Positions 6,095 to 14,544 of a DNA stretch of 15,659 nucleotides are shown here, one piece after another. This DNA comes from Candidatus Enterousia avistercoris. GTDB taxonomy: Bacteria > Pseudomonadota > Alphaproteobacteria > Rs-D84. The first letter of the stretch is position 1. Every line of letters starts with the position of its first letter. The stretch lies in contig JADINC010000053.1 of NCBI GenBank assembly GCA_017694255.1, positions 1 through 15,659 on the forward strand, written 5' to 3'. The notes beneath the pieces are model-generated. The model saw only the letters and a program-made list of their open reading frames with translations. It made no database searches and was not told where the DNA came from. Made by a program: the position numbers and the translations under genes.

Positions 6095-6096
6095 TA

Positions 6097-9000
6097 TCAG
6101 AACCGATATGATCCAGATACCTTGATATTATGCAACTGTATCGCATCATTATATTGATATCTGTAATCAACCCCAACCTGTAAACCATTCGCGGCCAAGA
6201 ATTCAATACCACCGCCAATATTCGCCCACAGTGGGTCAATATCAATATCATATTTAGTATAATCATGCGCAGGTGCAAATTTATACTTTGCAAAATCTGG
6301 CGCACCAAATACATCATATTCAATCCCAATTGATGCATATGGCCGTACCTGGAACCATGCCGATGGATATATGCGTTTTTGCGCTATCAATGAATACCCT
6401 GGCGTTAATATGAAATACCCGTCAGATTCCAGATTCATATAGTCTTCGCCATTTACCTGTTCAGTTATATCGAATCCAAAGTTATATCCAACGCGCGCGT
6501 ACGCATTACCCACGATATACTGATTCAGCCAATCATGCATCAGCCCCCATTCGCTGATTAAACTGAACGCGGTACCATCGCCACCGATAGAATCAACAAA
6601 TGTCTGATCGCGCGTTAAATCAAACATATGCAAATCCAAGAACGCATTTCCATACGCGCGTGTTTTTTCACCCAGTATTTTCATCAAATACCCGCCCAAT
6701 CCAACATTTGTATCGGCAACATTTATATCCACCCGTCCATTAACCGGCGTATCTGGCAAATAACTTAAATCCACATTATCAAAGCTATCAGAATCCATAT
6801 GTGACACACGTGCGGTCAATCCCAATATCAACGTTTCAGAATTCTGCCAATCAAATCCCGCAGACACATTAAAGCGATTTCCATCCACGCGTTTACCATC
6901 CGCGACATCCTGGACAAACATACCAAAATCTACATCGAACCATGCTTTGCTGATATTACGATTACGATTCCAAATAAATTCATCAAACATACGATCTTCG
7001 AACGAACGGAAATTCGTATGTTCGTTCAGTGCAATACTGCCCGCAACTTGTTCTATTTCACGCGCCTGGAACAGCCGACTAAACCGCGCCAGACTATCAC
7101 GCTGGCCCGTCATGTTATAGTATTCCATACGGTTATATAATTCGCGGGACATTTCTGCAAATGCCGTATCCTGGAATATTTCTGGGATTAATTCAATCGG
7201 TGTATTGTTATAGAATTTTGTATTTGCCAATTGACCCGCGATTAAATTATCCAATGCCCCCGCAGAAACAATTTCGCCATCTGTATGCGGTACCGTTTCC
7301 GCCACAATTGGTTTAATTTTATATACTGCAACCGGTCCACCAAACGTTGGGTCAAACACCACAAACAAACTGTCTGCGACACCATCGCCATCCGTATCAC
7401 GTTCGGTCAAATACACCGGCAGTCCCGTTTTATTATCTGGGTTATATGCATCGCCATCTGTGGGCTTGTTCATTGTATCCATATAATCATAGCACACGGT
7501 TCCATCCGCATTACAGAACTGAACATCCAAATTCCGCAGTTTATCAAACCCATCGGCCACATTCAGTCCCCCATCCGCATGCAACAGCCATATTGCTGAA
7601 TTCGCATCTGCAATATCAAACATGGTCAGATTAATATTCGGAACATTTTCACCAGCACTGCCATTTACCACGCCCGAAACATTTGAAATAAATTGCCCAT
7701 TTTCAACGGTAATCAATGCCTCGGTCGCACCATCGTCAATTTGTCCCACACGATTACCATCCGTCAACGATATTGTGGTCCAATAATTTCGTTCTTCACG
7801 CCCCAGTATTGCGGCCCACAAATCACTGTTGTTATTAAATGTATAATTCCCATTAATATTAACATCACGCACGCCCCAGAAACCAACGCCCCCAGAAACA
7901 TTACCATTAATATTAACATCAATCCAATCACCACCAACATCCGCATCCGATTTTGCGAATCGCACACTGGCCGAATCAGATACATTAACACCACCTGTTA
8001 TATTCACACCGGTTGATTTGATAACATATTCATCCGCTACAATATTTATCCCCGTGGTTAAATTCCCATTATATCCCTGGTACAGGGTGGTATTCATCAC
8101 AAAATTACCCGTTGTGGTTAATCCCTTACCATCCAACGTCAACGCCCCCGTATTTATGGTTGCGCCGTCAAACGCCACCTCCAGATTCAGATACCCTTTC
8201 CCCGAATCCAGTGTTAAATCACCCGCGTTTTGTAATTTGGCCAAATTAATCCCATTTGCCGCAAAATCAACGGTCGCACCATCCGCAACAGTCATCGTGC
8301 CATTTATCACCGCCTGGTTTTCAAACACGTATTTACCAGTATTCGCCGCGGCATTAAACCCACCTGTCACATGTAACGATTGTCCATTAAACACCGTATT
8401 ATTTGACACCAGATTTAACGCCCCGCCATTTTCAGTTCCCTGGAACATATTGCCGTCAACCGTAATAACACCATTTTGAACAGTAATTTCTTTATCCGCA
8501 TCAACAGAAACCACCGCGCCATTATTAACATCCAGCATCGCGATATCAACCGTACTTGAATCCAGCACCAGCGTCCCGCCATTTGCCGTAATCGCCCCCG
8601 TTTTAATCAGGCCATTTTCGCCCGTGGTTTCAACAGTCATTGTCCCAGAATTCGTTATTGCCCCCAAATCCGCAGAATCAATAAGCGTCGCCGTAAACGT
8701 ACCAGTATTATCAATCGTTACATCACCATCGTAGCTAATTATATCGGCACCATTCAATTCCATAACACCACTGTTTTCCACAGTTGCATCAAAGAACTCA
8801 ATTGCCACATCTGAATTTTTCTGGTTAATGGTAAAATTACCTGCATTTACAATGGAAGCGTCCAATGTCATATAATTATTTTTGGCATTTAAATTATTTT
8901 CGAGATTCAACGTTAATGAATTACCATTGGCAATCGAAATTCCACCATAAACGCCCAAAACGCCATCAACACCATTATTCACATTAATCGTCAAATTATT

Positions 9001-11244
9001 TGTATCCTTGACAATCATACCATTTTTATTTTCGCTGTCATCAAACCACAAACCACCGAAAAGATTGAACTGTTCCGACGCATCAATTTGTGATCCATGA
9101 ACTATAAACTTTCCTTCTCCCGACGCAATATCTGCTAACTCTTTCACATTAATATCATCTGCAAATATTTCAATTGTGACATCGGGCCCGGCAAAAATCT
9201 GTCCGCCGACATTCAAACTGCCCGTGGCAACAAAGTCCGAAGTATTATCAGTTATCGACGCCCCCGAACCAATTTTCAATATATTCCCTGCACCGCCCCC
9301 AATATCACCAACAACCGTGATATTTTCCGCATCCAATGTGAACGAATTACCCGTATTTATCGATCCGCCAATTACAACCGGACCATCATTTTTCACAACC
9401 ATCGTAAACATGTTCGAATCGAACGAAACATCGCCATTCGTGGCCACCGCGTCACTGGTTAAATCACCATCAATTTGCACACCACCATAAATCGTTAAAT
9501 TATTTACCTGGCTGCCAAAATTCAACGCCCCAGACGCCCCCACAGAAAACACCTGGTCCGTGACTGCGCCGGTGCCACTGGCATCATCGCCAATAACAAT
9601 TCCGCCATCAATGGCATCAACATCAACCACACCACCATTAATAACAACCGAACCAATTGTTAAATCATTACCTGTTGTATTCGCACCATGAATATCAACA
9701 TTTCCGCCACTAACCGTTAAATTTGCGATGTCTACACTATGCGAATTAACAACCAGATTTCCCGACTTATTCGTAATAGTTCCTGTCTTGATACTGCCTG
9801 ACTTGTCTGTTGGCGCCTTGATAGTCAGATTATTTCCCTGGTTTGTCACATCCTCCAAATTAACCGTATTCCCCGTTAACTGCATATTTCCTTTATTTGT
9901 CACAGCCCCACTAACAGTCAACGTACCATTCGCGATTAACGCAACGCCATTTTCATTAACATAATTGGGGGCCTCATCAACATCATAATTCGTATTATTC
10001 ACATCTTTATCTGGCGCCACACCCGTTCCCAGTCCATTTTCAACAACGGCGCCGTTTATTGTAATATCTTTTCCTGCCACAATTGACAAACGATTCCCAG
10101 AATTATTAACCGACGCCCCGCTAACCGACCCACTGGCATTTATATACATATTTGCCGCAGTATTATTTTCACTGCCACTGGCACCATTGGAAACAGCAGT
10201 CGACGTACCAAAATTCAAATCACCATTTTTAACGGTCAAATAGAATTCATTTAACTTATTCGACACCAGTTGTGTCCAATCCCCCGACGTTAGCGTCCCT
10301 GTTGTGAATTTAAACAAATTACCGGTACCCATTGCCGACAAATCAAACCCTTTGTTCAACACAGTACTACCAGTAATATCGACAATCAAATCCCCTGCAT
10401 TTACAAACGACGCATCCGCCCCGCCATTCACGGTCAACCCATTTGCCGTTATAATCATTTCGCCATCCGGGTTCAGGTTGGTTATTGCCCCACCCACCGT
10501 TATATTGGCCGTCTTGCCCGCCAGTTGGGTAATATTCATATTGCCTGCATTAGAAATATCGCCGCCAACATTTAAATTCCCACCCAGGTTTATATCCATT
10601 TCACCACCAACAGCGCCGGCCCCAGAACCATCACCCGTCATACCATTTTGCAGTGTTCCATTAACCTTCATTGCATCTGATGCATCTGATGCACCATTGG
10701 CGGTTAAACTGACCGTGCCACCGCCACCAGATATCAAATTTCCCTCAACGGTAATCTTATTTGCCTTGACCGATATTTCGTTTTCCGCCCCTGTATCCAC
10801 ATTATCTGCAATTTCGTTTCCAACAGAAATATCAAAATTTCCCTTAACAGAAAGCGCATCAACATCGCTGATGTTCAACGCCCCCGCGGCATTAATCGAA
10901 CCAAACGAAACACTGTCAATGGGCTGGTCATCTTTATTCTGGATATACAATTTATATCCATCATTAACAGTTAGCGCCCCAACAACACTGATATTACCCG
11001 ACGAATCAACAGTATAATCCTTGAAAACACCATCATCCGCCACTGTCGGATTTGCATAGAACCAATCTGACCCCGACACAGGTTTATCACCACCAATTTG
11101 CATAAAGCCCGGCACATCCAAGCCCGCCGCCCCTGCATCATAGCCGTCTGTGTCCCCCGACGTCGAACCATCATATGGATAATCAATTGCCCATGCACCA
11201 AACGGGACCAGGCACAGAACAAAAAAAACTGTCTTTTTCATCAT
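6097..11244 (-). CDS. Autotransporter (type Va secretion) with long beta-helix passenger
   Basis: 1715 residues. The start is the first of two adjacent ATGs at 11244, with AAGGA upstream; the frame is open further but lacks a start context. A signal peptide (MMKKTVFFVLCLVPFGAWA) leads to a very long passenger (about 20-1275) made of imperfect repeats rich in Asn, Asp, Gly, Val and Thr (patterns such as GxLTNxGNMxI and NITINGxV) with almost no Cys. These are typical of a beta-helix. Residues 1283-1291 (DTDGDGVAD) look like a thrombospondin type 3 or EF-hand-like calcium loop. A helical linker (about 1350-1425) leads to a C-terminal 12-strand-type autotransporter barrel (about 1430-1715) ending in VSGSYRF with the expected final Phe. 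It is probably an adhesin or surface coat. No frameshift is seen. No protease triad or self-cleavage site was recognised. Confidence 0.93.
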   Translation of the reverse strand: MMKKTVFFVLCLVPFGAWAIDYPYDGSTSGDTDGYDAGAAGLDVPGFMQIGGDKPVSGSDWFYANPTVADDGVFKDYTVDSSGNISVVGALTVNDGYKLYIQNKDDQPIDSVSFGSINAAGALNISDVDALSVKGNFDISVGNEIADNVDTGAENEISVKANKITVEGNLISGGGGTVSLTANGASDASDAMKVNGTLQNGMTGDGSGAGAVGGEMDINLGGNLNVGGDISNAGNMNITQLAGKTANITVGGAITNLNPDGEMIITANGLTVNGGADASFVNAGDLIVDITGSTVLNKGFDLSAMGTGNLFKFTTGTLTSGDWTQLVSNKLNEFYLTVKNGDLNFGTSTAVSNGASGSENNTAANMYINASGSVSGASVNNSGNRLSIVAGKDITINGAVVENGLGTGVAPDKDVNNTNYDVDEAPNYVNENGVALIANGTLTVSGAVTNKGNMQLTGNTVNLEDVTNQGNNLTIKAPTDKSGSIKTGTITNKSGNLVVNSHSVDIANLTVSGGNVDIHGANTTGNDLTIGSVVINGGVVDVDAIDGGIVIGDDASGTGAVTDQVFSVGASGALNFGSQVNNLTIYGGVQIDGDLTSDAVATNGDVSFDSNMFTMVVKNDGPVVIGGSINTGNSFTLDAENITVVGDIGGGAGNILKIGSGASITDNTSDFVATGSLNVGGQIFAGPDVTIEIFADDINVKELADIASGEGKFIVHGSQIDASEQFNLFGGLWFDDSENKNGMIVKDTNNLTINVNNGVDGVLGVYGGISIANGNSLTLNLENNLNAKNNYMTLDASIVNAGNFTINQKNSDVAIEFFDATVENSGVMELNGADIISYDGDVTIDNTGTFTATLIDSADLGAITNSGTMTVETTGENGLIKTGAITANGGTLVLDSSTVDIAMLDVNNGAVVSVDADKEITVQNGVITVDGNMFQGTENGGALNLVSNNTVFNGQSLHVTGGFNAAANTGKYVFENQAVINGTMTVADGATVDFAANGINLAKLQNAGDLTLDSGKGYLNLEVAFDGATINTGALTLDGKGLTTTGNFVMNTTLYQGYNGNLTTGINIVADEYVIKSTGVNITGGVNVSDSASVRFAKSDADVGGDWIDVNINGNVSGGVGFWGVRDVNINGNYTFNNNSDLWAAILGREERNYWTTISLTDGNRVGQIDDGATEALITVENGQFISNVSGVVNGSAGENVPNINLTMFDIADANSAIWLLHADGGLNVADGFDKLRNLDVQFCNADGTVCYDYMDTMNKPTDGDAYNPDNKTGLPVYLTERDTDGDGVADSLFVVFDPTFGGPVAVYKIKPIVAETVPHTDGEIVSAGALDNLIAGQLANTKFYNNTPIELIPEIFQDTAFAEMSRELYNRMEYYNMTGQRDSLARFSRLFQAREIEQVAGSIALNEHTNFRSFEDRMFDEFIWNRNRNISKAWFDVDFGMFVQDVADGKRVDGNRFNVSAGFDWQNSETLILGLTARVSHMDSDSFDNVDLSYLPDTPVNGRVDINVADTNVGLGGYLMKILGEKTRAYGNAFLDLHMFDLTRDQTFVDSIGGDGTAFSLISEWGLMHDWLNQYIVGNAYARVGYNFGFDITEQVNGEDYMNLESDGYFILTPGYSLIAQKRIYPSAWFQVRPYASIGIEYDVFGAPDFAKYKFAPAHDYTKYDIDIDPLWANIGGGIEFLAANGLQVGVDYRYQYNDAIQLHNIKVSGSYRF
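7850..7921 (-). repeat. Two copies of an 18-nt sequence in the autotransporter passenger
   Basis: CCATTAATATTAACATCA occurs exactly at 7850-7867 and 7904-7921, 54 nt (18 codons) apart and in frame. Each encodes the strand core DVNING. Most other passenger repeats are conserved only at protein level, so this is a comparatively recent duplication or a constrained turn. Confidence 0.6.
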
Positions 11245-11280
11245 AATTTTCTGTTTCCTTCCGAATAAATTTATGCTTAT

Positions 11281-11309
11281 ATTATTGCACAATTCGTCGA
11301 TTAACACAA
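11281..11309 (-). promoter_or_regulatory. Promoter of the autotransporter gene
   Basis: On the minus strand TTGTGT (11309-11304), a 17-bp spacer and AATAAT (11286-11281). The start codon lies 36 nt beyond the -10 box. Its -35 box overlaps that of the divergent eno promoter. Confidence 0.5.
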
Positions 11310-11328
11310 GACTGAACTGTACAATAAT
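11301..11328 (+). promoter_or_regulatory. Promoter of eno
   Basis: TTAACA (11301-11306), a 16-bp spacer and AATAAT (11323-11328), upstream of AAGGAG at 11347-11352 and the ATG at 11359. The -35 hexamer shares three bases with the opposing autotransporter -35 hexamer, so the two promoters cannot easily be occupied together. Confidence 0.45.
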
Positions 11329-11358
11329 TAATATTTTTAGGAATATAAGGAGAAAAGT

Positions 11359-12621
11359 ATGTATTCTATTAAAACCGTACATGCCCGTCAAATTATGGAC
11401 AGCCGTGGCAACCCAACAATTGAATGTGATATAACATTGTCTGGGGGGGCATTTGGTCGCGCGGCGGTACCGTCTGGGGCATCAACGGGATCATTCGAAG
11501 CGCTGGAACTGCGCGACGGTGGCACCGCATACATGGGCAAAGGTGTTTTAACAGCTGTCAAGAACGTAAATGAAATCATCGCACCGGCCATTATCGGCAT
11601 GGATGCGTCTGATCAAACCGCACTGGACGAAAAAATGTTGGCACTGGACGGCACCGCGAACAAAGAAAAACTGGGGGCGAACGCGATACTAGCGGTATCG
11701 TTGGCAGTGGCGCACGCAATGGCGGCCCAGAAAAACATTCCATTATATAAATATATTGCCGAAATTTATGGGAACGCAAATCCATGCGTATTACCCCGCC
11801 CAATGATGAACATTATAAACGGCGGTGCACACGCAGATAACGGCCTGGACGCCCAAGAATTCATGATTATCCCCAACGGTGCAAAATCCGAACGCGACGC
11901 GATACGTATGGGATCTGAAATTTTCCACCACCTGAAATCCATTTTAAAGCGTGGCGGCAATTCCACAAACGTCGGGGACGAAGGTGGCTTTGCGCCAAAC
12001 TTTCATTCATGCGCCACGGCATTGGATACAATTATTGACGCAATTCGCGATGCCGGATACACCCCTGGCGACGATGTATCAATTGGTTTGGACGTTGCAT
12101 CGTCTGAATTTTATCGCGATGGCAAATATGAATTCGAAGGCAAATCATTAACATCTGATGAAATGATTGCATTCTATACCGATTTAATTTCAAAATACCC
12201 GATTATTTCAATCGAAGACGCGCTGGCCGAAGAAGATTGGGACGGTTGGAAAAAATTAACAGAAACAATCGGCGACAAATGCCAACTGGTTGGCGATGAT
12301 TTGTTTGTAACGAACCCGTCGCGTCTGGAACGTGGCATTGCGGGTGGCGTTGCGAACGCGATATTAATCAAAGTGAACCAAATCGGCAGTTTGACTGAAA
12401 CACTGCGCGCAATCAAAATGGCCCAGGACGCAAAATACGGTGTTATTATTTCGCACCGCAGTGGCGAAACCGAAGACACAACCATTGCCGACCTGGCGGT
12501 AGCAACAAACGCGGGCCAAATCAAGACAGGTTCAATGTCGCGCACCGATCGCATGGCAAAATATAACCAGTTATTGCGTATCGAAGAAGAACTGGACCAA
12601 AACGCAAAATATGGTATATAA
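11359..12621 (+). CDS. eno: Enolase
   Basis: 420 residues. Enolase interconverts 2-phosphoglycerate and phosphoenolpyruvate in glycolysis and is often part of the RNA degradosome. The sequence is a full-length standard bacterial enolase. The N-terminal ARQIMDSRGNPT and GRAAVPSGASTG (mobile loop, 34-44) are followed by the barrel with QEFMI (Glu168 region), GDEGG (Glu208), magnesium ligands Asp245 (GLDVASSE), Glu286 (SIEDALAEEDW) and Asp313 (GDDLFVTN), catalytic Lys338 (KVNQIGSLTET), SHRSGETEDT (His366-Arg367-Ser368) and IKTGSMSRTDR (Lys389). The C-terminal AKYNQLLRIEEEL is typical. AAGGAG is well placed before the ATG. A small membrane-protein gene follows 57 nt downstream. Confidence 0.98.
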   Translation: MYSIKTVHARQIMDSRGNPTIECDITLSGGAFGRAAVPSGASTGSFEALELRDGGTAYMGKGVLTAVKNVNEIIAPAIIGMDASDQTALDEKMLALDGTANKEKLGANAILAVSLAVAHAMAAQKNIPLYKYIAEIYGNANPCVLPRPMMNIINGGAHADNGLDAQEFMIIPNGAKSERDAIRMGSEIFHHLKSILKRGGNSTNVGDEGGFAPNFHSCATALDTIIDAIRDAGYTPGDDVSIGLDVASSEFYRDGKYEFEGKSLTSDEMIAFYTDLISKYPIISIEDALAEEDWDGWKKLTETIGDKCQLVGDDLFVTNPSRLERGIAGGVANAILIKVNQIGSLTETLRAIKMAQDAKYGVIISHRSGETEDTTIADLAVATNAGQIKTGSMSRTDRMAKYNQLLRIEEELDQNAKYGI

Positions 12622-12638
12622 TCCATATATAAAAACGC

Positions 12639-12660
12639 GGCGGGGCGTATATGCCCCGCC
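12639..12660 (+). other. GC-rich hairpin downstream of eno without a T-tract
   Basis: GGCGGGGC and GCCCCGCC form an 8-bp perfect stem around GTATAT, 17 nt after the eno stop. No T-run follows (CACGAATGG), so it should not be an efficient intrinsic terminator. It may protect the eno 3' end or lower expression of the next gene, which has no evident promoter. Confidence 0.6.
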
Positions 12661-12678
12661 CACGAATGGTATACAGAT

Positions 12679-12885
12679 ATGATTTTCGATTTTAATATCG
12701 TATTGACATTTAAATATATTGTGGCAATTGCGATTACGCTGGCCATAATTTTGTCCCCGGCATGGATTGCGCGCCAAACAGGTCGCGCAAAGAACGATAT
12801 GATATTGGTCCGCCTGGCAAGTTGGCTGTTTTTATGGACTGGCGTTGGTTGGCTGTGGGCACTGTTTTGGTCGGCAAAAAAATAA
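12679..12885 (+). CDS. Small two-helix membrane protein, superinfection-immunity-like
   Basis: 68 residues with two membrane segments (about 8-29 and 43-64) joined by a short basic loop, ARQTGRAKND. The pattern of a Pro and basic loop after the first helix (SPAWIARQ), then a second helix with WTGVGWLWALFWS, resembles the small superinfection immunity protein family (related in pattern to phage T4 Imm), where GW-x-GW-x-AL-x-W is characteristic. Chromosomal members of the family have no established role. Only a weak ribosome binding site (AATGG) is visible. It lies 57 nt behind eno and may be a low-level read-through product. A bidirectional terminator follows. Confidence 0.65.
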   Translation: MIFDFNIVLTFKYIVAIAITLAIILSPAWIARQTGRAKNDMILVRLASWLFLWTGVGWLWALFWSAKK

Positions 12886-12920
12886 CACATGCACTGTGAT
12901 ATTACATTCGCAGAATAAAA

Positions 12921-12950
12921 ATATCCCCGTAATTACGGGGATTTTTTATA
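12921..12950. terminator. Bidirectional terminator between the small membrane protein and cassette B
   Basis: ATCCCCGTAATTACGGGGAT is a perfect 20-nt palindrome at 12923-12942. It is followed by TTTTTT on the plus strand and by ATATTTTTATT on the minus strand. It ends both the eno side and cassette B, whose stop is at 12955-12953. Confidence 0.85.
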
Positions 12951-12952
12951 AC

Positions 12953-13654
12953 CTACATGAACATCGTCAGCATATATTGCCTAAACGGTTTATATGTTGA
13001 AGACGTATCAATCATATAAGTTCTACAAGCTTCGCCACATCCCTGTCTACAAGATGATGCACTGGAATAATTTCTACTGGTATAAACCCATTCCGAAACG
13101 AAAGGAGAAAGTGTCCGACACCAACAATACTTTCCATTAACATCATAATCCAACATAATTTCTCTTGTTCCAACCGCCGATGCTGTCGTTGAAGAACAAA
13201 TACCAACAGTTCTAACCTCTACATTATCACCACAACTTAATATAGAATCTGTTCCATATCGCCCCGCAGATTCTACTTCTGTACACCTGGCGGTTTTTGG
13301 TAAATTTACACATCGCGTAGCTCCATAAGCTGCTATCCCCGTTCCCCCAGATTGTGGACATACATCTGCAACATTCGAAATAGAAAAAACACTGCCATCA
13401 GATTCCGTATATGTTTGATTTGGTGCCAAATACAACCAACATACATTACCTGGGACATTAACTAAACAACTTTCTGCTGCATAAGATAGACAATTATATG
13501 GCGGCCGACAACTATTATACATATATTTCATAAAATTTTCAGGAACCGCCGTAGTATAACCATCTGGACACCTATAATAATCTGGATATAAATTAACCGC
13601 TGCATTAGCAACTATTGGCATTAATATTATCAATAAAGACACTAATTTTTTCAT
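12953..13654 (-). CDS. Cassette B long gene: secreted Cys-rich protein with CxCR module, function unknown
   Basis: 233 residues, paralogous to the 227-residue protein at 2323-3006. A signal peptide ends at ANA (residue 18), and the start is supported by GGGA upstream. Shared landmarks in the same order: CPDGY (29-33), PPYNC (51-55), YTES (82-85), GGTGIAAYG (103-111), then the module CWCRTLSPFVSEW (Cys177, Cys179, Arg180) and Cys202, Cys206 and Cys210. The CWCR block falls at the same residue number in both long proteins, so there has been little net length change. About 17 cysteines suggest a disulfide-rich exported protein. It follows the short gene by 19 nt and must be co-transcribed. The base composition is more T/A-rich than cassette A, which argues against a very recent copy. 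The biological role is unknown. Confidence 0.85.
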   Translation of the reverse strand: MKKLVSLLIILMPIVANAAVNLYPDYYRCPDGYTTAVPENFMKYMYNSCRPPYNCLSYAAESCLVNVPGNVCWLYLAPNQTYTESDGSVFSISNVADVCPQSGGTGIAAYGATRCVNLPKTARCTEVESAGRYGTDSILSCGDNVEVRTVGICSSTTASAVGTREIMLDYDVNGKYCWCRTLSPFVSEWVYTSRNYSSASSCRQGCGEACRTYMIDTSSTYKPFRQYMLTMFM

Positions 13655-13673
13655 ATAAAAATCCCATTATTTT

Positions 13674-14135
13674 TTAGTAAGCAACAAAATTCATAAGTCC
13701 ATCAAACATATCCCCCCGGAATGATTTATCACTCGTCAAAAAATCAGCACAATTTTTTGCACAATTCGCGAAACAAGACGTCTCATCGGCAAAACCTATC
13801 GGGGCCTGCACCCATTTTGATACCCATGGATTATACATCCTGCACCAACACCATGTATCACTACCATAATGATGTGTCAAAGAATCCAATGCTGTTGAAC
13901 TCTCGTCCGAAGCACACATTCCAATACCATCAACTACTACTGTTGCTGTAACATTTTGCGCATTTGCAGGAAATCTGCACTCAACTTCAAAATCTGTAAT
14001 ACTTTCATCATTTATACTAATTACACACGTTGAATTTGAATTCAACGGCACTGCCATCGAAGCTGATGTTGCATATGTAATATTTGGCGCCACAGCCCCA
14101 ACCAGCAATCCCCAAAATACCGCATTTTTTTTCAT
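13674..14135 (-). CDS. Cassette B short gene: secreted Cys-rich protein with CxCR module, function unknown
   Basis: 153 residues. GGGGGG lies 4 nt before the ATG, and a signal peptide follows (MKKNAVFWGLLVGAVAP, cleavage near TYA, residue 22). It parallels the 161-residue cassette A protein: MAVPLNSNSTC at the mature start, GIGMCAS at about residue 71, then CWCRMYNPWVSKW (Cys96, Cys98, Arg99) and Cys121, Cys125 and Cys129 with the spacing C-x3-C-x3-C. The CAK-x-C block (NCAKNCA) matches NCAKQCS of its paralogue. It is first in the operon, behind a conserved promoter and leader hairpin. Its module is also closer to that of the other short protein than to its own long neighbour, so the short and long forms separated before the cassette was duplicated. 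Confidence 0.85.
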   Translation of the reverse strand: MKKNAVFWGLLVGAVAPNITYATSASMAVPLNSNSTCVISINDESITDFEVECRFPANAQNVTATVVVDGIGMCASDESSTALDSLTHHYGSDTWCWCRMYNPWVSKWVQAPIGFADETSCFANCAKNCADFLTSDKSFRGDMFDGLMNFVAY

Positions 14136-14150
14136 TTATCCCCCCATTTA

Positions 14151-14182
14151 TGCCGAATCTAAACGGTGGTTTTTTTTCGGCA
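14151..14182 (-). promoter_or_regulatory. Leader hairpin of cassette B
   Basis: On the minus strand TGCCGAA pairs with TTCGGCA, and an inner AAAC pairs with GTTT around the loop CACC. An A-rich internal loop separates the two helices. It lies 5 nt before the GGGGGG binding site. Sequence and layout match the cassette A leader; the differences fall mostly in the inner loop. Confidence 0.6.
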
Positions 14183-14195
14183 TGATTTTTATTAA

Positions 14196-14224
14196 ATTTT
14201 ATTGAAAATCCAAAACCTTTGCAA
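14196..14224 (-). promoter_or_regulatory. Promoter of cassette B
   Basis: On the minus strand TTGCAA (14224-14219), a 17-bp spacer and TAAAAT (14201-14196). Hexamers and spacing are identical to the cassette A promoter although the spacer sequences differ. That is the pattern expected of selected promoter elements. Confidence 0.7.
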
Positions 14225-14281
14225 GGGATTTTTTACTGCATTTTTCTTTTATTGTCGCCTGCCCGTGCCCTGTTTCTTTAT

Positions 14282-14318
14282 AAAAAAATTCCTGGGCCAA
14301 ATTTCATCCGCCCCAGGA
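14282..14318 (-). terminator. Intrinsic terminator of the 52-residue gene
   Basis: On the minus strand TCCTGGG and CCCAGGA pair around a 15-nt loop, followed by ATTTTTTTA. It lies about 30 nt after the stop codon and separates this gene from cassette B downstream. Confidence 0.75.
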
Positions 14319-14347
14319 CCCATATACAAACCAACATAATAAATTAA

Positions 14348-14506
14348 TTACCGTCCGATATTCTGTTCATCATGGACATCAACACCACGTGCCATAAACT
14401 CTGCGCGCAAATTTACTGCCACTGCGGCCTTTTTCAACCCCACCACATGAGCTTGCTTCTGTATCGTCGCAATCCCCTTGTCAAACTTATTCATATTTTC
14501 AGTCAT
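14348..14506 (-). CDS. 52-residue cytosolic protein, function unknown
   Basis: The frame opens with ATG at 14506, preceded by AGAGG at about 7 nt, and ends with TAA at 14350-14348. The product starts MTENMNKFDKGIATIQKQAH, continues with a probable amphipathic helix (VVGLKKAAVAVNLRAEFMAR) and ends DEQNIGR. It has no signal peptide, membrane segment or Cys, unlike its neighbours. Its own good promoter (TTGACA, 17 bp, TATGTT) and strong terminator make a real single-gene unit likely despite the small size. I do not recognise a family. A small regulator or an accessory peptide are possible, and nothing in the sequence decides between them. The opposite-strand frame here is a shadow. Confidence 0.65.
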   Translation of the reverse strand: MTENMNKFDKGIATIQKQAHVVGLKKAAVAVNLRAEFMARGVDVHDEQNIGR

Positions 14507-14544
14507 ATTCAATGCCTCTTTAAAAACATCTCTCTGACAACAAG

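Noticed and set aside
10670..10693. Short GCATCTGAT tandem repeat considered as a phase-variation tract
   Set aside because: Only two full 9-nt copies, in frame and deep inside the passenger; a change would not switch the reading frame.
10304..11017. 237-codon plus-strand frame inside the autotransporter region, with other long plus-strand frames at 8018-8479 and 9176-9490
   Set aside because: They are antisense to the Asn/Asp/Thr/Val-rich passenger, giving Pro/Ile/Ser-rich translations with no start context or domain.
11245..11391. 49-codon upstream extension of the autotransporter, overlapping eno
   Set aside because: It has no binding site, would place the signal peptide internally, and runs through both predicted promoters.
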